From Microbacterium sp. SSM24 (lineage in GTDB: Bacteria > Actinomycetota > Actinomycetes > Actinomycetales > Microbacteriaceae), in assembly GCF_025989145.1 (NCBI RefSeq), contig NZ_JAPDNQ010000001.1:558001-622000 (forward strand): a DNA stretch of 64,000 bases, written 5' to 3'. The notes beneath the pieces were generated by a model that worked only from the letters and a program-made list of their open reading frames with translations, ran no database searches and had not been told where the DNA came from. The position numbers and the translations under genes were made by a program. Of this stretch, positions 44,281 to 54,164 are shown piece by piece (position 1 is the stretch's first letter; every line of letters starts with the position of its first letter).

Positions 44281-45201
44281 GTGGCCCTCGACAACCCCGC
44301 GTTCAACAACCCCGCCTTCCAGGACTCGAAGGCCGCCAAGACCTACCCCGGCCGTCCCGGGCTGCAGCCGCCCGCTGCGCAGACGCAGACCGCCTCGGCG
44401 CAGCACGCCGGAGTGGATGCCGCTGCCCAGGCTCAGCTCGAGGGCATGTACGCCGCCCCGTCCGCCGGTGCGGTCGAGACCGACCGCATGACGGTCGAAG
44501 ACACCGTGTGGAAGACCGCCGGACTCTTCGCCGTCCTGCTCGTGACCGCCGTCGCCGGCTGGGTCTGGACCATGGCCCCCGTGGCCGAGACCGGCGCTCC
44601 CACGATCATGCCGTGGATCATCGGCATGCTCGGCGGGTTCGTGCTGTCGCTCGTCGTGATCTTCACGTCGCGCAAGAAGATCCGTCCCGCGCTGATCTTC
44701 GGCTACGCCGCGTTCGAGGGACTCTTCGTCGGCGGAATCTCGGCATTCTTCGAGATTCAGTGGGAGGGCATCGTCCTGCAGGCGACGCTCGGCACCCTGT
44801 CGGTCGTCGGCGTCACGCTCGCGCTGTTCGCGAGCGGCAAGATCCGCGCCTCGAAGAAGGCCACCAAGGTCTTCATGATCGCGATGGTCGGCTACCTGGT
44901 CTTCTCGCTGCTGAACCTCGTCCTCATGTGGACGGGCATCAGCTCGGACCCGTGGGGCCTGTTCGGCACGTCGATCGGCATCGGCGGCTTCAGCATCCCG
45001 CTGGGCGTCATCATCGGCGTCCTCGTCGTCATCATGGCGGCGTACTCGCTCGTCCTCGACTTCGACTCGATCCAGCAGGGTGTGCGCAACGGCGCTCCCC
45101 GTCAGTACGGCTGGCTCGGCGGCTTCGGCATCATGGTGACCGTCGTCTGGCTCTACATCGAGATCCTGCGCATCATCGCGATCGTCCGCGGCTCGAACTA
45201 G
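44281..45201 (+). CDS. Bax inhibitor-1/YccA family membrane protein
   Basis: 306 residues from a GTG at 44281 preceded by GGAG. An N-terminal cytosolic segment (about 80 residues, starting MALDNPAFNNPAFQ, Pro/Gln/Ala-rich) precedes seven transmembrane helices. LVLDFDSIQQGV with the Asp pair and the C-terminal VWLYIEILRIIAIVRG are diagnostic of the actinobacterial YccA/BI-1 family; its function (possibly ion leak) is unsettled. A strong terminator follows. Confidence 0.9.
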   Translation: MALDNPAFNNPAFQDSKAAKTYPGRPGLQPPAAQTQTASAQHAGVDAAAQAQLEGMYAAPSAGAVETDRMTVEDTVWKTAGLFAVLLVTAVAGWVWTMAPVAETGAPTIMPWIIGMLGGFVLSLVVIFTSRKKIRPALIFGYAAFEGLFVGGISAFFEIQWEGIVLQATLGTLSVVGVTLALFASGKIRASKKATKVFMIAMVGYLVFSLLNLVLMWTGISSDPWGLFGTSIGIGGFSIPLGVIIGVLVVIMAAYSLVLDFDSIQQGVRNGAPRQYGWLGGFGIMVTVVWLYIEILRIIAIVRGSN

Positions 45202-45215
45202 TCGCCGCACCTTCC

Positions 45216-45249
45216 AGAACGGCCGCCCGGTTCTCCGGGCGGCCGTTCT
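45216..45249 (+). terminator. Strong GC hairpin terminator of the BI-1 gene
   Basis: AGAACGGCCGCCCGG, loop TTCT, CCGGGCGGCCGTTCT: perfect 15-bp stem 15 bases after the stop codon, followed by GCTCTG rather than a pure T tract. Confidence 0.85.
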
Positions 45250-45302
45250 GCTCTGAGCGGAACGGGAGGCAGGGCGCGGCATCCGCGTTCTATCGTGACC
45301 GC

Positions 45303-45647
45303 ATGGCCGAGATCATCCCGCTGCCGACGAAGCCCGCGCCGCGCTCGCCACGCGAGCCCGAACCGCTGTGGCGCGACGCGCTGGGCGACCAGCTCCGCCG
45401 CCTGCGTCACGATCGCGGCGAGCGCCTGGCCGACACCGCCGAGCGGGCGGGCGTGTCGCCGCAGTACCTGTCCGAGATCGAGCGCGGACTCAAGGAGCCC
45501 TCGAGCGAGATGATCGCCGCCGTCGCCGGCGCGCTCGAGATCACCCTCGTCGAGCTGACCGCCGCGGTCGCCGGCGAGCTGCGCGGCGCCGCCGCCCCTA
45601 CCGCCGCCCCCGCCCCCGCCCGCGGCACCGTCGCCCTCGCCGCCTGA
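45303..45647 (+). CDS. XRE-family regulator, ClgR/PopR-like
   Basis: 114 residues. The HTH is LGDQLRRLRHDRGERLADTA, ERAGVSPQYLSEIERGLKEP, then SSEMIAAVAGALEITLVELT. YLSE(I/V)ERGxKEPSSE is the signature of actinobacterial ClgR and PopR, activators of clp protease genes. Two clpP genes lie about 2.1 kb downstream, on the other strand, which fits such a role but does not prove it. The C-terminal tail is Ala/Pro-rich. TATCGTGACCGC before the ATG looks like a leaderless -10 region. Confidence 0.75.
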   Translation: MAEIIPLPTKPAPRSPREPEPLWRDALGDQLRRLRHDRGERLADTAERAGVSPQYLSEIERGLKEPSSEMIAAVAGALEITLVELTAAVAGELRGAAAPTAAPAPARGTVALAA

Positions 45648-45658
45648 CCCTCTCTCGT

Positions 45659-45724
45659 TCCGTTTGTGCGGGCGAATGTACGCCTGGCATCCGCATCGAG
45701 CGCACATTCGCCCTCACAAACGGA
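45659..45724. repeat. Long inverted repeat (21-bp arms)
   Basis: TCCGTTTGTGCGGGCGAATGT (shown here without its last base, arms 45659-45679) pairs with 45704-45724 at 20 of 21 positions around a 24-base loop. It lies between two same-strand genes, after the XRE regulator, and could terminate that transcript; loop and arms contain no T tract. Confidence 0.8.
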
Positions 45725-45774
45725 CTGGGTGCTGGCCCTGGCCGGCGTCGGCGGCCGGCGCTAGCGTGGGGCGG

Positions 45775-47016
45775 GTGAGCCCAGCGCGCAAGGAAGTCTT
45801 CCTCGACGTCGAGGGGCACGAGGTGCGGGTGTCCAGTCCCGACAAGATCGTGTTCCCGGTGCCCGGCATCACGAAGCTCGAGATCGTGCAGTACTACCTC
45901 GCGGTCGCCGACGGCGCCCTGCGCGGGGCGGGCGGTCGGCCGATGGTGCTCAAGCGCTTCGTGAAGGGGATCGACCAGGAGGCGTTCTTCCAGAAGCGGG
46001 TGCCCGAGAACCATCCCGAGTTCGTCGACACCGCGACGCTCCAGTACGCGCGGGGCACGTCGGCCGAAGAGGCGGTGATCCGGGATGCCGCGGGCCTGGC
46101 GTGGGTCGTGAACCTCGGATGCCTCGACCTCAACCCGCATCCGGTGCGCGCCGAGGATCTCGACCACCCCGACGAGCTGCGCATCGACCTCGATCCGATG
46201 CCCGGCGTGGACTGGTCGCAGATCGTCGACGTGGCGATGGTGGCTCGCGAGGTGCTCGACGACGTCGGCCTCGTCGGCTGGCCGAAGACGAGCGGATCCC
46301 GCGGCCTTCACATCCTCGTCCGCATCGCGCCCGACTGGGACTACAAGCAACTGCGGCTCGCGGCCGAGACGCTCGCCCGCGAGGTCGAGAATCGCGCGCC
46401 CGGACTCGCGACCGCCCGCTGGTGGAAGGAGGAGCGCGGCGAGAGCGTCTTCGTCGACTTCAACCAGAACGCGAAGGACCGCACGGTCGCCTCGGCCTAT
46501 TCGATCCGTCCGCTTCCGGACGCACGCGTCTCGACGCCGATGGAGTGGGACGAGGTCGGCATCCGCCGCCCCGAGGAGTTCACCGTCGCGACGGTGCTCG
46601 AGCGCTTCACCGCGATCGGCGACCCGCACCGTGGCATCGACGAGGCGGTCGGCAGCCTCGACGCGCTGCTCGCGCTGGCGAAGGAGCTCGGCCCGGCCGA
46701 GAAGCCGCCGCGCGCGGGAGACGGCGACGGCAGGCGGCAGTCCACGATGCCGCTCATCGAGATCGCTCGCACCAAGACCAAGCCCGAGGCGCTCGATGCG
46801 CTCGAGGAGTGGCGGGCGCGGCATCCGTCCGTCGTGCCGCTCCTGCATCCGGCCGACGTCCTCGTCGACGGCATGCGCGGATCGAGCTCGCTCTGGTACC
46901 GCGTGCGCGTCAACCTTCAGCACGTGCCCGAGAGCGAGCGGCCCGAGCAGGAGGCGCTGATCGCCGACTACGACCCGTGGGCCGGCAAGGTGTGGCCAGG
47001 GCGGCCCGCCGGCTAG
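45775..47016 (+). CDS. Stand-alone LigD-type polymerase domain protein (NHEJ primase/polymerase)
   Basis: 413 residues from a GTG at 45775, behind a -10-like TAGCGT. The eukaryotic-primase-like polymerase of LigD is complete: SSPDKIVFPVPGITKLEIVQ, then LAWVVNLGCLDLNPHPVRAE, ELRIDLDPMPGVDW (metal-binding DxD), GWPKTSGSRGLHILV and ESVFVDFNQNAKDRTVASAY. No ligase or nuclease domain is attached and no ku gene is near. A C-terminal extension (about residues 330-400) contains a second block LEEWRARHPSVVPLLHPADV. Cytosolic repair polymerase, partners elsewhere. Confidence 0.9.
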   Translation: MSPARKEVFLDVEGHEVRVSSPDKIVFPVPGITKLEIVQYYLAVADGALRGAGGRPMVLKRFVKGIDQEAFFQKRVPENHPEFVDTATLQYARGTSAEEAVIRDAAGLAWVVNLGCLDLNPHPVRAEDLDHPDELRIDLDPMPGVDWSQIVDVAMVAREVLDDVGLVGWPKTSGSRGLHILVRIAPDWDYKQLRLAAETLAREVENRAPGLATARWWKEERGESVFVDFNQNAKDRTVASAYSIRPLPDARVSTPMEWDEVGIRRPEEFTVATVLERFTAIGDPHRGIDEAVGSLDALLALAKELGPAEKPPRAGDGDGRRQSTMPLIEIARTKTKPEALDALEEWRARHPSVVPLLHPADVLVDGMRGSSSLWYRVRVNLQHVPESERPEQEALIADYDPWAGKVWPGRPAG

Positions 47017-47035
47017 TTCGTCGCGGAGGAATCTC

Positions 47036-47749
47036 ATGAGACTCGGTCCCCATCTTCACCTCATCGGCAACGACATCGTCGCCGCCTACCTCGTGGTGAC
47101 CCCCGAGGGGATCACCGTGATCGACGCCGGCCTCCCCGGGCACTGGCATGACCTGACGGCCGAGCTCGAGGGGATCGGCCGCACCCCGGCCGACGTCAAG
47201 GGACTCGTGCTCACCCACGGCGACAGCGATCACATCGGGTTCGCCGAGCGGCTGCGCCGTGAGCACGGCGTGCCCGTGTACGTGCACGCCGCCGACGCGG
47301 ACCGGGCGCGGGGCGGCGACAAGCCGAACACGCCGATGGGTCCGATGCGCCTCGGCCCCACGTTCGGGTTCTTCGCCTACGCCCTCCGCAAGCGCGGGTG
47401 GCGTACGGAGCACCTCACCGAGGTGGTCGAGATCGGCGACGGCGACGTGCTCGACCTGCCGGGCGCCCCGCGCGTGATCGGGCTCCCCGGCCACTCGCCG
47501 GGAAGCATCGCCCCGCACGTCCCGATCGCCGATGCCCTGTTCGTCGGCGACGCGCTCACCACGCGGCACGTGCTCACCGGCCGCCTCGGCCTGCAGCCGG
47601 CGCCGTTCACCGACGAGCCCGACCGCGCACTCATCTCGCTCGACCGCCTCGCCGGACTCGGCGCGAGCTGGGTGCTGCCCGGGCACGGTGCGCCGTGGCA
47701 GGGCTCCGCGGACGAGGTCGCCGCGGCCGTCCGGGCCGCGCGCGGCTGA
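47036..47749 (+). CDS. MBL-fold metallohydrolase
   Basis: 237 residues. LVLTHGDSDHIG supplies the HxxxDH motif (His, Asp, His); IGLPGHSPGSIA, LFVGDAL and VLPGHGAP supply the remaining metal ligands. The start follows GGAGGAAT, a clear ribosome site 20 bases after the polymerase gene, so the two are probably one operon. Glyoxalase II- or RNase Z-like proteins share this fold; the substrate is not determinable. Confidence 0.9.
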   Translation: MRLGPHLHLIGNDIVAAYLVVTPEGITVIDAGLPGHWHDLTAELEGIGRTPADVKGLVLTHGDSDHIGFAERLRREHGVPVYVHAADADRARGGDKPNTPMGPMRLGPTFGFFAYALRKRGWRTEHLTEVVEIGDGDVLDLPGAPRVIGLPGHSPGSIAPHVPIADALFVGDALTTRHVLTGRLGLQPAPFTDEPDRALISLDRLAGLGASWVLPGHGAPWQGSADEVAAAVRAARG

Positions 47750-47778
47750 TCCGCGGCCGGGGCGCGCGCCGGGTCCGC

Positions 47779-48366
47779 TCAGCTCCTCTCGAGCACGCGA
47801 TCCGCGAGACCGTACGCGACCGCGTCGACGGCCGTGAACACCCGATCCCGATCCGTGTCGGATCGCAGCTGCGCGGCATCCTTCCCCGTGTGCCGCGCGA
47901 GGATCGCCTCCACATCCCCGCGCACCCGGACCAGTTCATCGGCCTGCAGGATCAGGTCGGGGATCGCTCCCCGGCCCTGCCCTGCCGGCTGATGCAGCAC
48001 GACCCGCGCATGAGGCAGCACGGCGCGCTTGCCGGCGGCGCCCGCCGCGAGCATCACGGCCCCGACGCCGATCGCCTGCCCGACGACGGTGGTCGCGACA
48101 TCCGGACGCACGTGCTGCATGGTGTCGTACACGGCGAGCATCGCGGCCGGGTCGCCGCCTTCGCAGTTGATGTAGAGCTGGATGTCGCGCTCGGGACTGT
48201 CGGCGTCGAGGTGCAGCAGCTGGGCGATCAGCGCGTTCGCCACTCCCGCGTCGATGCCGGTGCCGAGGTAGACGACGCGCTCCGAGAGCAGGTGCGAGTA
48301 GACGTCCATGACGCGGTCGCCGCGCGGATGCTGCGCCACGACGTTCGGGATCGTGTACGAGCTCAT
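47779..48366 (-). CDS. ClpP-like subunit lacking the catalytic serine
   Basis: 195 residues with the ClpP fold: YLGTGIDAGVANALIAQLL, INCEGGDPAAMLAVYDTM and HARVVLHQP with the catalytic His. The nucleophile loop reads VVGQAIGVGAVMLAAG, where active ClpP has QAASMGA; the Ser position is Gly, so this subunit should be inactive. The Asp region DRDRVFTAVDAVAYGLAD is retained. It overlaps the second clpP by ATGA (48363-48366). Inactive ClpP/ClpR subunits in mixed rings are known in cyanobacteria and plastids. Probably forms a hetero-ring with the neighbouring subunit. Confidence 0.9.
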   Translation of the reverse strand: MSSYTIPNVVAQHPRGDRVMDVYSHLLSERVVYLGTGIDAGVANALIAQLLHLDADSPERDIQLYINCEGGDPAAMLAVYDTMQHVRPDVATTVVGQAIGVGAVMLAAGAAGKRAVLPHARVVLHQPAGQGRGAIPDLILQADELVRVRGDVEAILARHTGKDAAQLRSDTDRDRVFTAVDAVAYGLADRVLERS

Positions 48367-48992
48367 GCCGCCACCTCCGCGGGTCCGAGTCCGAGGCCCG
48401 CGGGACGCCGGCGGCGCGGCACGACCTGGGCGAAGTGATCGACGATGCCGTCGATGAAGCCGTAGTCCAGCGCCTGGGCGGCGGTGTACCAGCGGTCGTG
48501 CAGGGAGTCCTCGAAGATGCGATCGAGGTCCTGCCCGGTGTCCTGCGCGATGAGGCCGAGGACGGTGTCGCGCATGTGGCGCAGGTCGTCGGCCTGCACT
48601 TCGACGTCGACCGTCGACCCGCCGATGCCCGACGAGCCCTGGTGCATGAGGATGCGCGCGTGCGGCAGCGCCCGACGCTTCCCCGGTGTGCCGGCCGACA
48701 GCAGGAACTGCCCTGCGCTGCACGCGAGCCCGAGTGCGAGGGTCGCGACGTCGTTCGGGATCAGCCGCATGATGTCGCGGATCGCGAGCATGGACGGGAC
48801 CGAGCCTCCGGGCGAGTGGATCCACAGGGCGATGTCGGATGCCTCGTCCTCGGCCGCGAGCGCGAGCAGCTGCGTCGCGATGAGGGTGCCGTTGTCGTCG
48901 TCGAGCGGACCGTCGAGCACGAGCACGCGCTGGTGGAACAGCTCGCGTCGCGCCTCGGCCCCGAACTGCGGGATCTTGCCTTCTTCAGCCAT
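48363..48992 (-). CDS. ClpP protease subunit, catalytic triad intact
   Basis: 209 residues from the ATG at 48992. LVLDGPLDDDNGTLIATQLL, ALWIHSPGGSVPSMLAIRDI, nucleophile Ser in LGLACSAGQFLLSAG, His in LPHARILMHQ, and Asp in SLHDRWYTAAQALDYGFID. The N-terminus is short, as in accessory actinobacterial ClpP3-type subunits. It is upstream in the operon and overlaps the Ser-less partner. A clpX or clpC gene is not in the window, so the unfoldase is encoded elsewhere. Confidence 0.92.
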   Translation of the reverse strand: MAEEGKIPQFGAEARRELFHQRVLVLDGPLDDDNGTLIATQLLALAAEDEASDIALWIHSPGGSVPSMLAIRDIMRLIPNDVATLALGLACSAGQFLLSAGTPGKRRALPHARILMHQGSSGIGGSTVDVEVQADDLRHMRDTVLGLIAQDTGQDLDRIFEDSLHDRWYTAAQALDYGFIDGIVDHFAQVVPRRRRPAGLGLGPAEVAA

Positions 48993-49083
48993 GGCCCCAG
49001 CCTGCGCGCGACGGCGGTGCGCGGCATCCGATTCCGCCGTCGGCGGCTCCGCCAACGGCGGATCTGCCTTCCCGGCGGCGGGG

Positions 49084-50478
49084 TCAGGCCCGGCGGGACG
49101 GCGCGGCGAGCACGTCCTCGACGGCCTGGGCGAGGGCCTCCGTGACCCGATCGGGGTCGACACGTCGCGCCATCTGCGCCGCCTCGCGCGAGAGGCGCGC
49201 GTGCTCCTCGGGATCGGCGATCACCCGCACGATCGCGGCCGCCAGCGCCGCTTCGTCGCCGTTCGGCACGAGGACCCCACCGCCGTTCGCGAGATGGTCG
49301 CGCGGGCCGTAGGGCACGTCGTAGGCGATCACGGGCGTGCCGCGGACCATCGCCTCGACGATCGCGAGCGCCTGCCCCTCGAACGCCGAGGTCGTGAGAA
49401 AAGCGGATGCCGCGTCCAGCACCCGCACGGGCTCGCCGGTGATCCCGCGGAGGACGACGTGCGCGGTGAGGCCCTCGTCCTCGATCAGGCGCTGGAGCGC
49501 GTCGCGCTCGGCGCCGCCGCCGTAGATGTCGAGCGTCGCGTGCGGGACCGCCGCGAGCACGGCGCGGAACGCCCGGATCGCGTGGTCGACGCGCTTGCCC
49601 GGCGCGAGCCGGTTGAGCATGACCACCCGCCCCGGCACGCGGTCGGCGCCCGGCACGACGGTGGAGGCGGCCGGCACCCCGGCCGGGATCACGAGGTGCA
49701 CACCCTCGTCGCCGAACCGCTCGATGACATCGGACCGCTGCGCCTCGCTCAGCCACAGGACGGCGTCGAATCGCTCGGCGAGAGTGAACCAGCGGGTCCA
49801 CAGCGGATTGAGCGGGGCATCCGGGGTGTGCGGCGGCTCGAGATGGATCGTGTGGATCGAGTGGATCAGGCGCACACCGGGGTCACCCCACCCGGCGATG
49901 AGCTCGCCGAGCTGGCGCGATTCGCAGATCACGACGACCGGCTTGTCGCCGTCGTCGGCGCGCAGCCCCGCGACGACCGCGGCGAGCCACGCGCGGTACA
50001 GGGCGCCGAAGCCCGCGACGACGCCCGCCACATGCCCGTCATGCCCGTAGACCGCGACCGGCGCGGTCGTGATGTGCCAGTCGGGATCACCGTGGATCAC
50101 CGGCAGCCCCACGACCGGTCGGCCCTCGGCGTCGGCGATGCGGCGGTACTCGAGAGCCGGATCGGGGTCGCCGGGCTCAGCGGCCTCGAGCAGCCAGCCG
50201 GCTGCCCCGCCGGAGCGGGCGGATGCCTCGTCGAAGAGATTCCGCATGCGGTCGGTGCCCGTGATCAGGTCGCGCTCGTCGAACGCCCGGCGATGGCGGG
50301 CGTGGTCGGCGGGCGTACCGGGATCGAACGTGAGGATGAGCGGTCCCCGGCCGCCGCCGACACCCGCCGCCGCCATCTGGCGCGCGCGCGACAGGATCGC
50401 CATCGCGTAGCCGCCGTCGTGGTCGGGAATGAGCCGACTCGACAGGATCAGGTACTCGGCATCCGGGAATGTCGTCAC
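49084..50478 (-). CDS. GT4-type glycosyltransferase (TagE/poly(glycerol-phosphate) glucosyltransferase-like)
   Basis: 464 residues from a GTG at 50478 that follows GGGAGG by 8 bases; earlier in-frame starts lie within unlike sequence. The C-terminal GT-B half has VVMLNRLAPGKRVDHAIRAF, TLDIYGGGAERDALQRLI and SAFEGQALAIVEAMVRGTPV, with the donor-binding Glu (E-x7-E). The N-terminal half of about 230 residues is the acceptor domain, typical of wall polymer or glycogen-type transferases. A repeat array lies upstream. Confidence 0.88.
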   Translation of the reverse strand: MTTFPDAEYLILSSRLIPDHDGGYAMAILSRARQMAAAGVGGGRGPLILTFDPGTPADHARHRRAFDERDLITGTDRMRNLFDEASARSGGAAGWLLEAAEPGDPDPALEYRRIADAEGRPVVGLPVIHGDPDWHITTAPVAVYGHDGHVAGVVAGFGALYRAWLAAVVAGLRADDGDKPVVVICESRQLGELIAGWGDPGVRLIHSIHTIHLEPPHTPDAPLNPLWTRWFTLAERFDAVLWLSEAQRSDVIERFGDEGVHLVIPAGVPAASTVVPGADRVPGRVVMLNRLAPGKRVDHAIRAFRAVLAAVPHATLDIYGGGAERDALQRLIEDEGLTAHVVLRGITGEPVRVLDAASAFLTTSAFEGQALAIVEAMVRGTPVIAYDVPYGPRDHLANGGGVLVPNGDEAALAAAIVRVIADPEEHARLSREAAQMARRVDPDRVTEALAQAVEDVLAAPSRRA

Positions 50479-50586
50479 GCCTCCATCCTCCCTCATCGCC
50501 TGCCGACGATCAGCGGGTCGCGCGCCGTCGCAACAATGTCGCACCTTCTCAAACTCGTATGTGAGTTCATGCGCACACCGCCTCAT

Positions 50587-50957
50587 GAGAGTTCGCGTTC
50601 ACACAGCCGCCTGGACGAGCCCAGCACCCGCCGACCAGTCGTGTGAACGCGGAGTCACATAAGGCACTGTGAGCGTGCCTGAAAGCACATGTGGCACTGT
50701 GAGCCCGAAGTCACACGACGCAGTGTGAACCCGAAGTCACATAAGGCACGGTGAGCCTGCCTGAAGCACACAAGGCACTGTGAGCCTGAAGTCACATGAG
50801 GCACTGTGAACCTGAAGTCACATACGGCACCGTGAACCTGCCTGAAGCACACGACGCAGTGTGAGCCCCAAGTCACATACGGCACCGTGAACCTGCCTGA
50901 AGCACACGACGCAGTGTGAGCCCCAAGTCACATAAGGCACGGTGAGCGTGAAAGCAC
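50587..50957. repeat. Degenerate repeat array with TGTGA-N8-TCACA modules
   Basis: About a dozen imperfect 26-30-bp repeats of the form GTGARCCTGAAGTCACAT followed by a short AxGGCAC linker fill 50641-50957. Seven copies contain TGTGA-N8-TCACA. A second variant has CTGCCTGAAGCACAC in place of CTGAAGTCACA. A 55-bp unit (50821-50875) is repeated exactly at 50876-50930. The region from 50530 to 50640 contains scattered half-sites. There is no spacer diversity typical of CRISPR and no cas gene. The array lies upstream of the glycosyltransferase and downstream of guaA. The rest of this 591-bp gap shows nothing else. Confidence 0.9.
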
Positions 50958-51028
50958 ATGCGCGATTCGCAGACACACATCGAACCGAGACCTGCAGGGC
51001 ATCCTCACCACGACCGCCGCAGAAACGA

Positions 51029-51062
51029 CGGATGCCCCGAGCTGTCAGGCTCGAGGCATCCG
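51029..51062 (-). terminator. Probable guaA terminator
   Basis: CGGATGCCCCGAGC (51029-51042) and GCTCGAGGCATCCG (51049-51062) pair with one mismatch around TGTCAG. On the minus strand the hairpin begins 8 bases after the guaA stop and is followed by TCGTCGTTTC. Confidence 0.75.
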
Positions 51063-51069
51063 CTTCCGG

Positions 51070-52649
<1,580 letters not shown>

Positions 52650-52653
<4 letters not shown>

Positions 52654-53195
52654 CGCTGGTTCTCCGTGGGGATCGCGTGGGTGAGGGTCGAATGGCCGGC
52701 CTGCGAGTGCAGCTCGGCCTCTTCGCGGGTCTTCAGGTACGAGGTGACCTCGCGGCCGACCTTCGCCTCCATGAAGAACGACAGAAGCGGCACGATGCCG
52801 CCCAGCGCCAACGTGATGAACCGGCCGAACGGCCAGCGCATCAGGCTCCAGACGCGGAAGCACGAGAAGAGGTACACGACGTAGAACCAGCCGTGCGCCA
52901 CCAGGATGAACAGCGAGAGGTTGATCCCGTCGCCTGTCGAGATCATCTCGCAGTCGTTCGTCATCGGCGCGAACAGCGACCACCACTCGCAGCCGGGACC
53001 GGCGATCACCGGCGCAAACCACAGGAAGCCGCCGGATCCGCCGAGGAACAGCTCGACGTGGATCGGCGTGTACTTCAGGATCATCTCGGCCACCAGCAGC
53101 AGGAGTCCGATACCGGTGATGATCGCGCAGATCTGGTAGAACTTCAGCGCTCCGCGGATGGCCGGGAAGGAGGCGAGCTTCGGGGCGCGGGGCAT
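52650..53195 (-). CDS. DUF3817 integral membrane protein
   Basis: 181 residues with four hydrophobic segments. [20 protein letters not shown] and [20 protein letters not shown] (with the HG pair) followed by RWPFGRF are the DUF3817 motifs. In actinobacteria members commonly sit beside guaA or related genes; function is unknown. The C-terminal 35 residues are hydrophilic. Stop overlaps the guaA TTG. Confidence 0.88.
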
Positions 53196-53204
53196 GGATC
53201 CAGT

Positions 53205-54164
53205 CTACCCGCGGGATTCCGGCGTGATTTCCGGAGCGGATGCCGCGCCCGCGGCCTCGTCCGGGCGATCGGGCTCCTTCGGCTCGACGTCGTCGAGGAG
53301 GTCCTCGACCTCCTTCTCCCACGCGTCACGGGCCAGCCGGTACCAGAGGTAGAAGGCGAAGCCTGCGAAGATCGCCCATTCGGCCGCGTAGAAGATGTTC
53401 AGCCAGTTGACCGCCGAGCCCTCGTCGGGAGCGGGCGAGGAGATGTCGTCCAGCGGCGACGGGGCCTCGGCCGAGGCGATGTACGGCCGGTAGACGTTGA
53501 GCCCCTCGACGTCGTCCCACTGGCCGAGCAGCGCGGCCGGAGACATGCGGGTGAGCGTCTGCGGATCCTCGCGGCGCGGCGGCGGCACCGGCCCTTCGTC
53601 CGAGATGAGCCGGCCCTCCACGGTGACCGGTGTCCGCACCGCAGCAGACGCGGTGCGGTCGAGTTCCTCGGCGGCGGTCCGCGCCTGGTCGAGTGTGGGC
53701 GCCCAGCCGAGCGCGACGGCGACCGAAGTCGGCTCGTCGGTTCCCGCGATCCGCAGCTGCCCGGTCACCCAGTACCCCTCGACGTCGTCGTTGTACCGCG
53801 ACGAGACGATGAGGAAGTCGCCGGGCATCCAGAAGCCCTCGACGGTGACGCGCTGCCCCACGACCGGCTCGGGGATGAGCTCCCCCGGTGCCGCGACATC
53901 CGCCAGGGGACGGATCTCCTCGGTCGCCCCGGGCGGCAGCGGATCCGTGTCGACGGCGCGGCTCAGCTGCCACTGCCCGAGCCACGCGAACACGCCCGCC
54001 ACGAGCAGGCAGAGCAGCAGCATCCCGATCCACTGCGGACGCAGCATGACCTCGCGCAGCGTCGGCGGGAACACCGCGGGAATGTCGGCGGCAGGGGTCG
54101 CGCCGGGTGCGTCATCCGCCGGCGCGTTCGCCTCCGACGCCGGCTGCGGCTCGGGCCCGGTCAT
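53205..54164 (-). CDS. SURF1-like membrane protein
   Basis: 319 residues, two transmembrane helices (about 46-66 and 265-285) bracket a large extracytoplasmic domain. [20 protein letters not shown] is the first helix with the SURF1 WQ region (LGQWQLSR), and [20 protein letters not shown] the second, also as in SURF1. SURF1 assists cytochrome c oxidase assembly. The first 40 and last 30 residues are acidic/Pro-rich. The start overlaps the guaB3 stop by ATGA. Confidence 0.9.
   Translation of the reverse strand: MTGPEPQPASEANAPADDAPGATPAADIPAVFPPTLREVMLRPQWIGMLLLCLLVAGVFAWLGQWQLSRAVDTDPLPPGATEEIRPLADVAAPGELIPEPVVGQRVTVEGFWMPGDFLIVSSRYNDDVEGYWVTGQLRIAGTDEPTSVAVALGWAPTLDQARTAAEELDRTASAAVRTPVTVEGRLISDEGPVPPPRREDPQTLTRMSPAALLGQWDDVEGLNVYRPYIASAEAPSPLDDISSPAPDEGSAVNWLNIFYAAEWAIFAGFAFYLWYRLARDAWEKEVEDLLDDVEPKEPDRPDEAAGAASAPEITPESRG

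Noticed and set aside
50655..50885. A 76-residue minus-strand frame in the repeat array
   Set aside because: The protein is just the DNA repeat translated, with no ribosome site and no conservation signal.
50587..50957. CRISPR array
   Set aside because: Units are degenerate and abut each other without unique spacers of constant length, and no cas gene is present.
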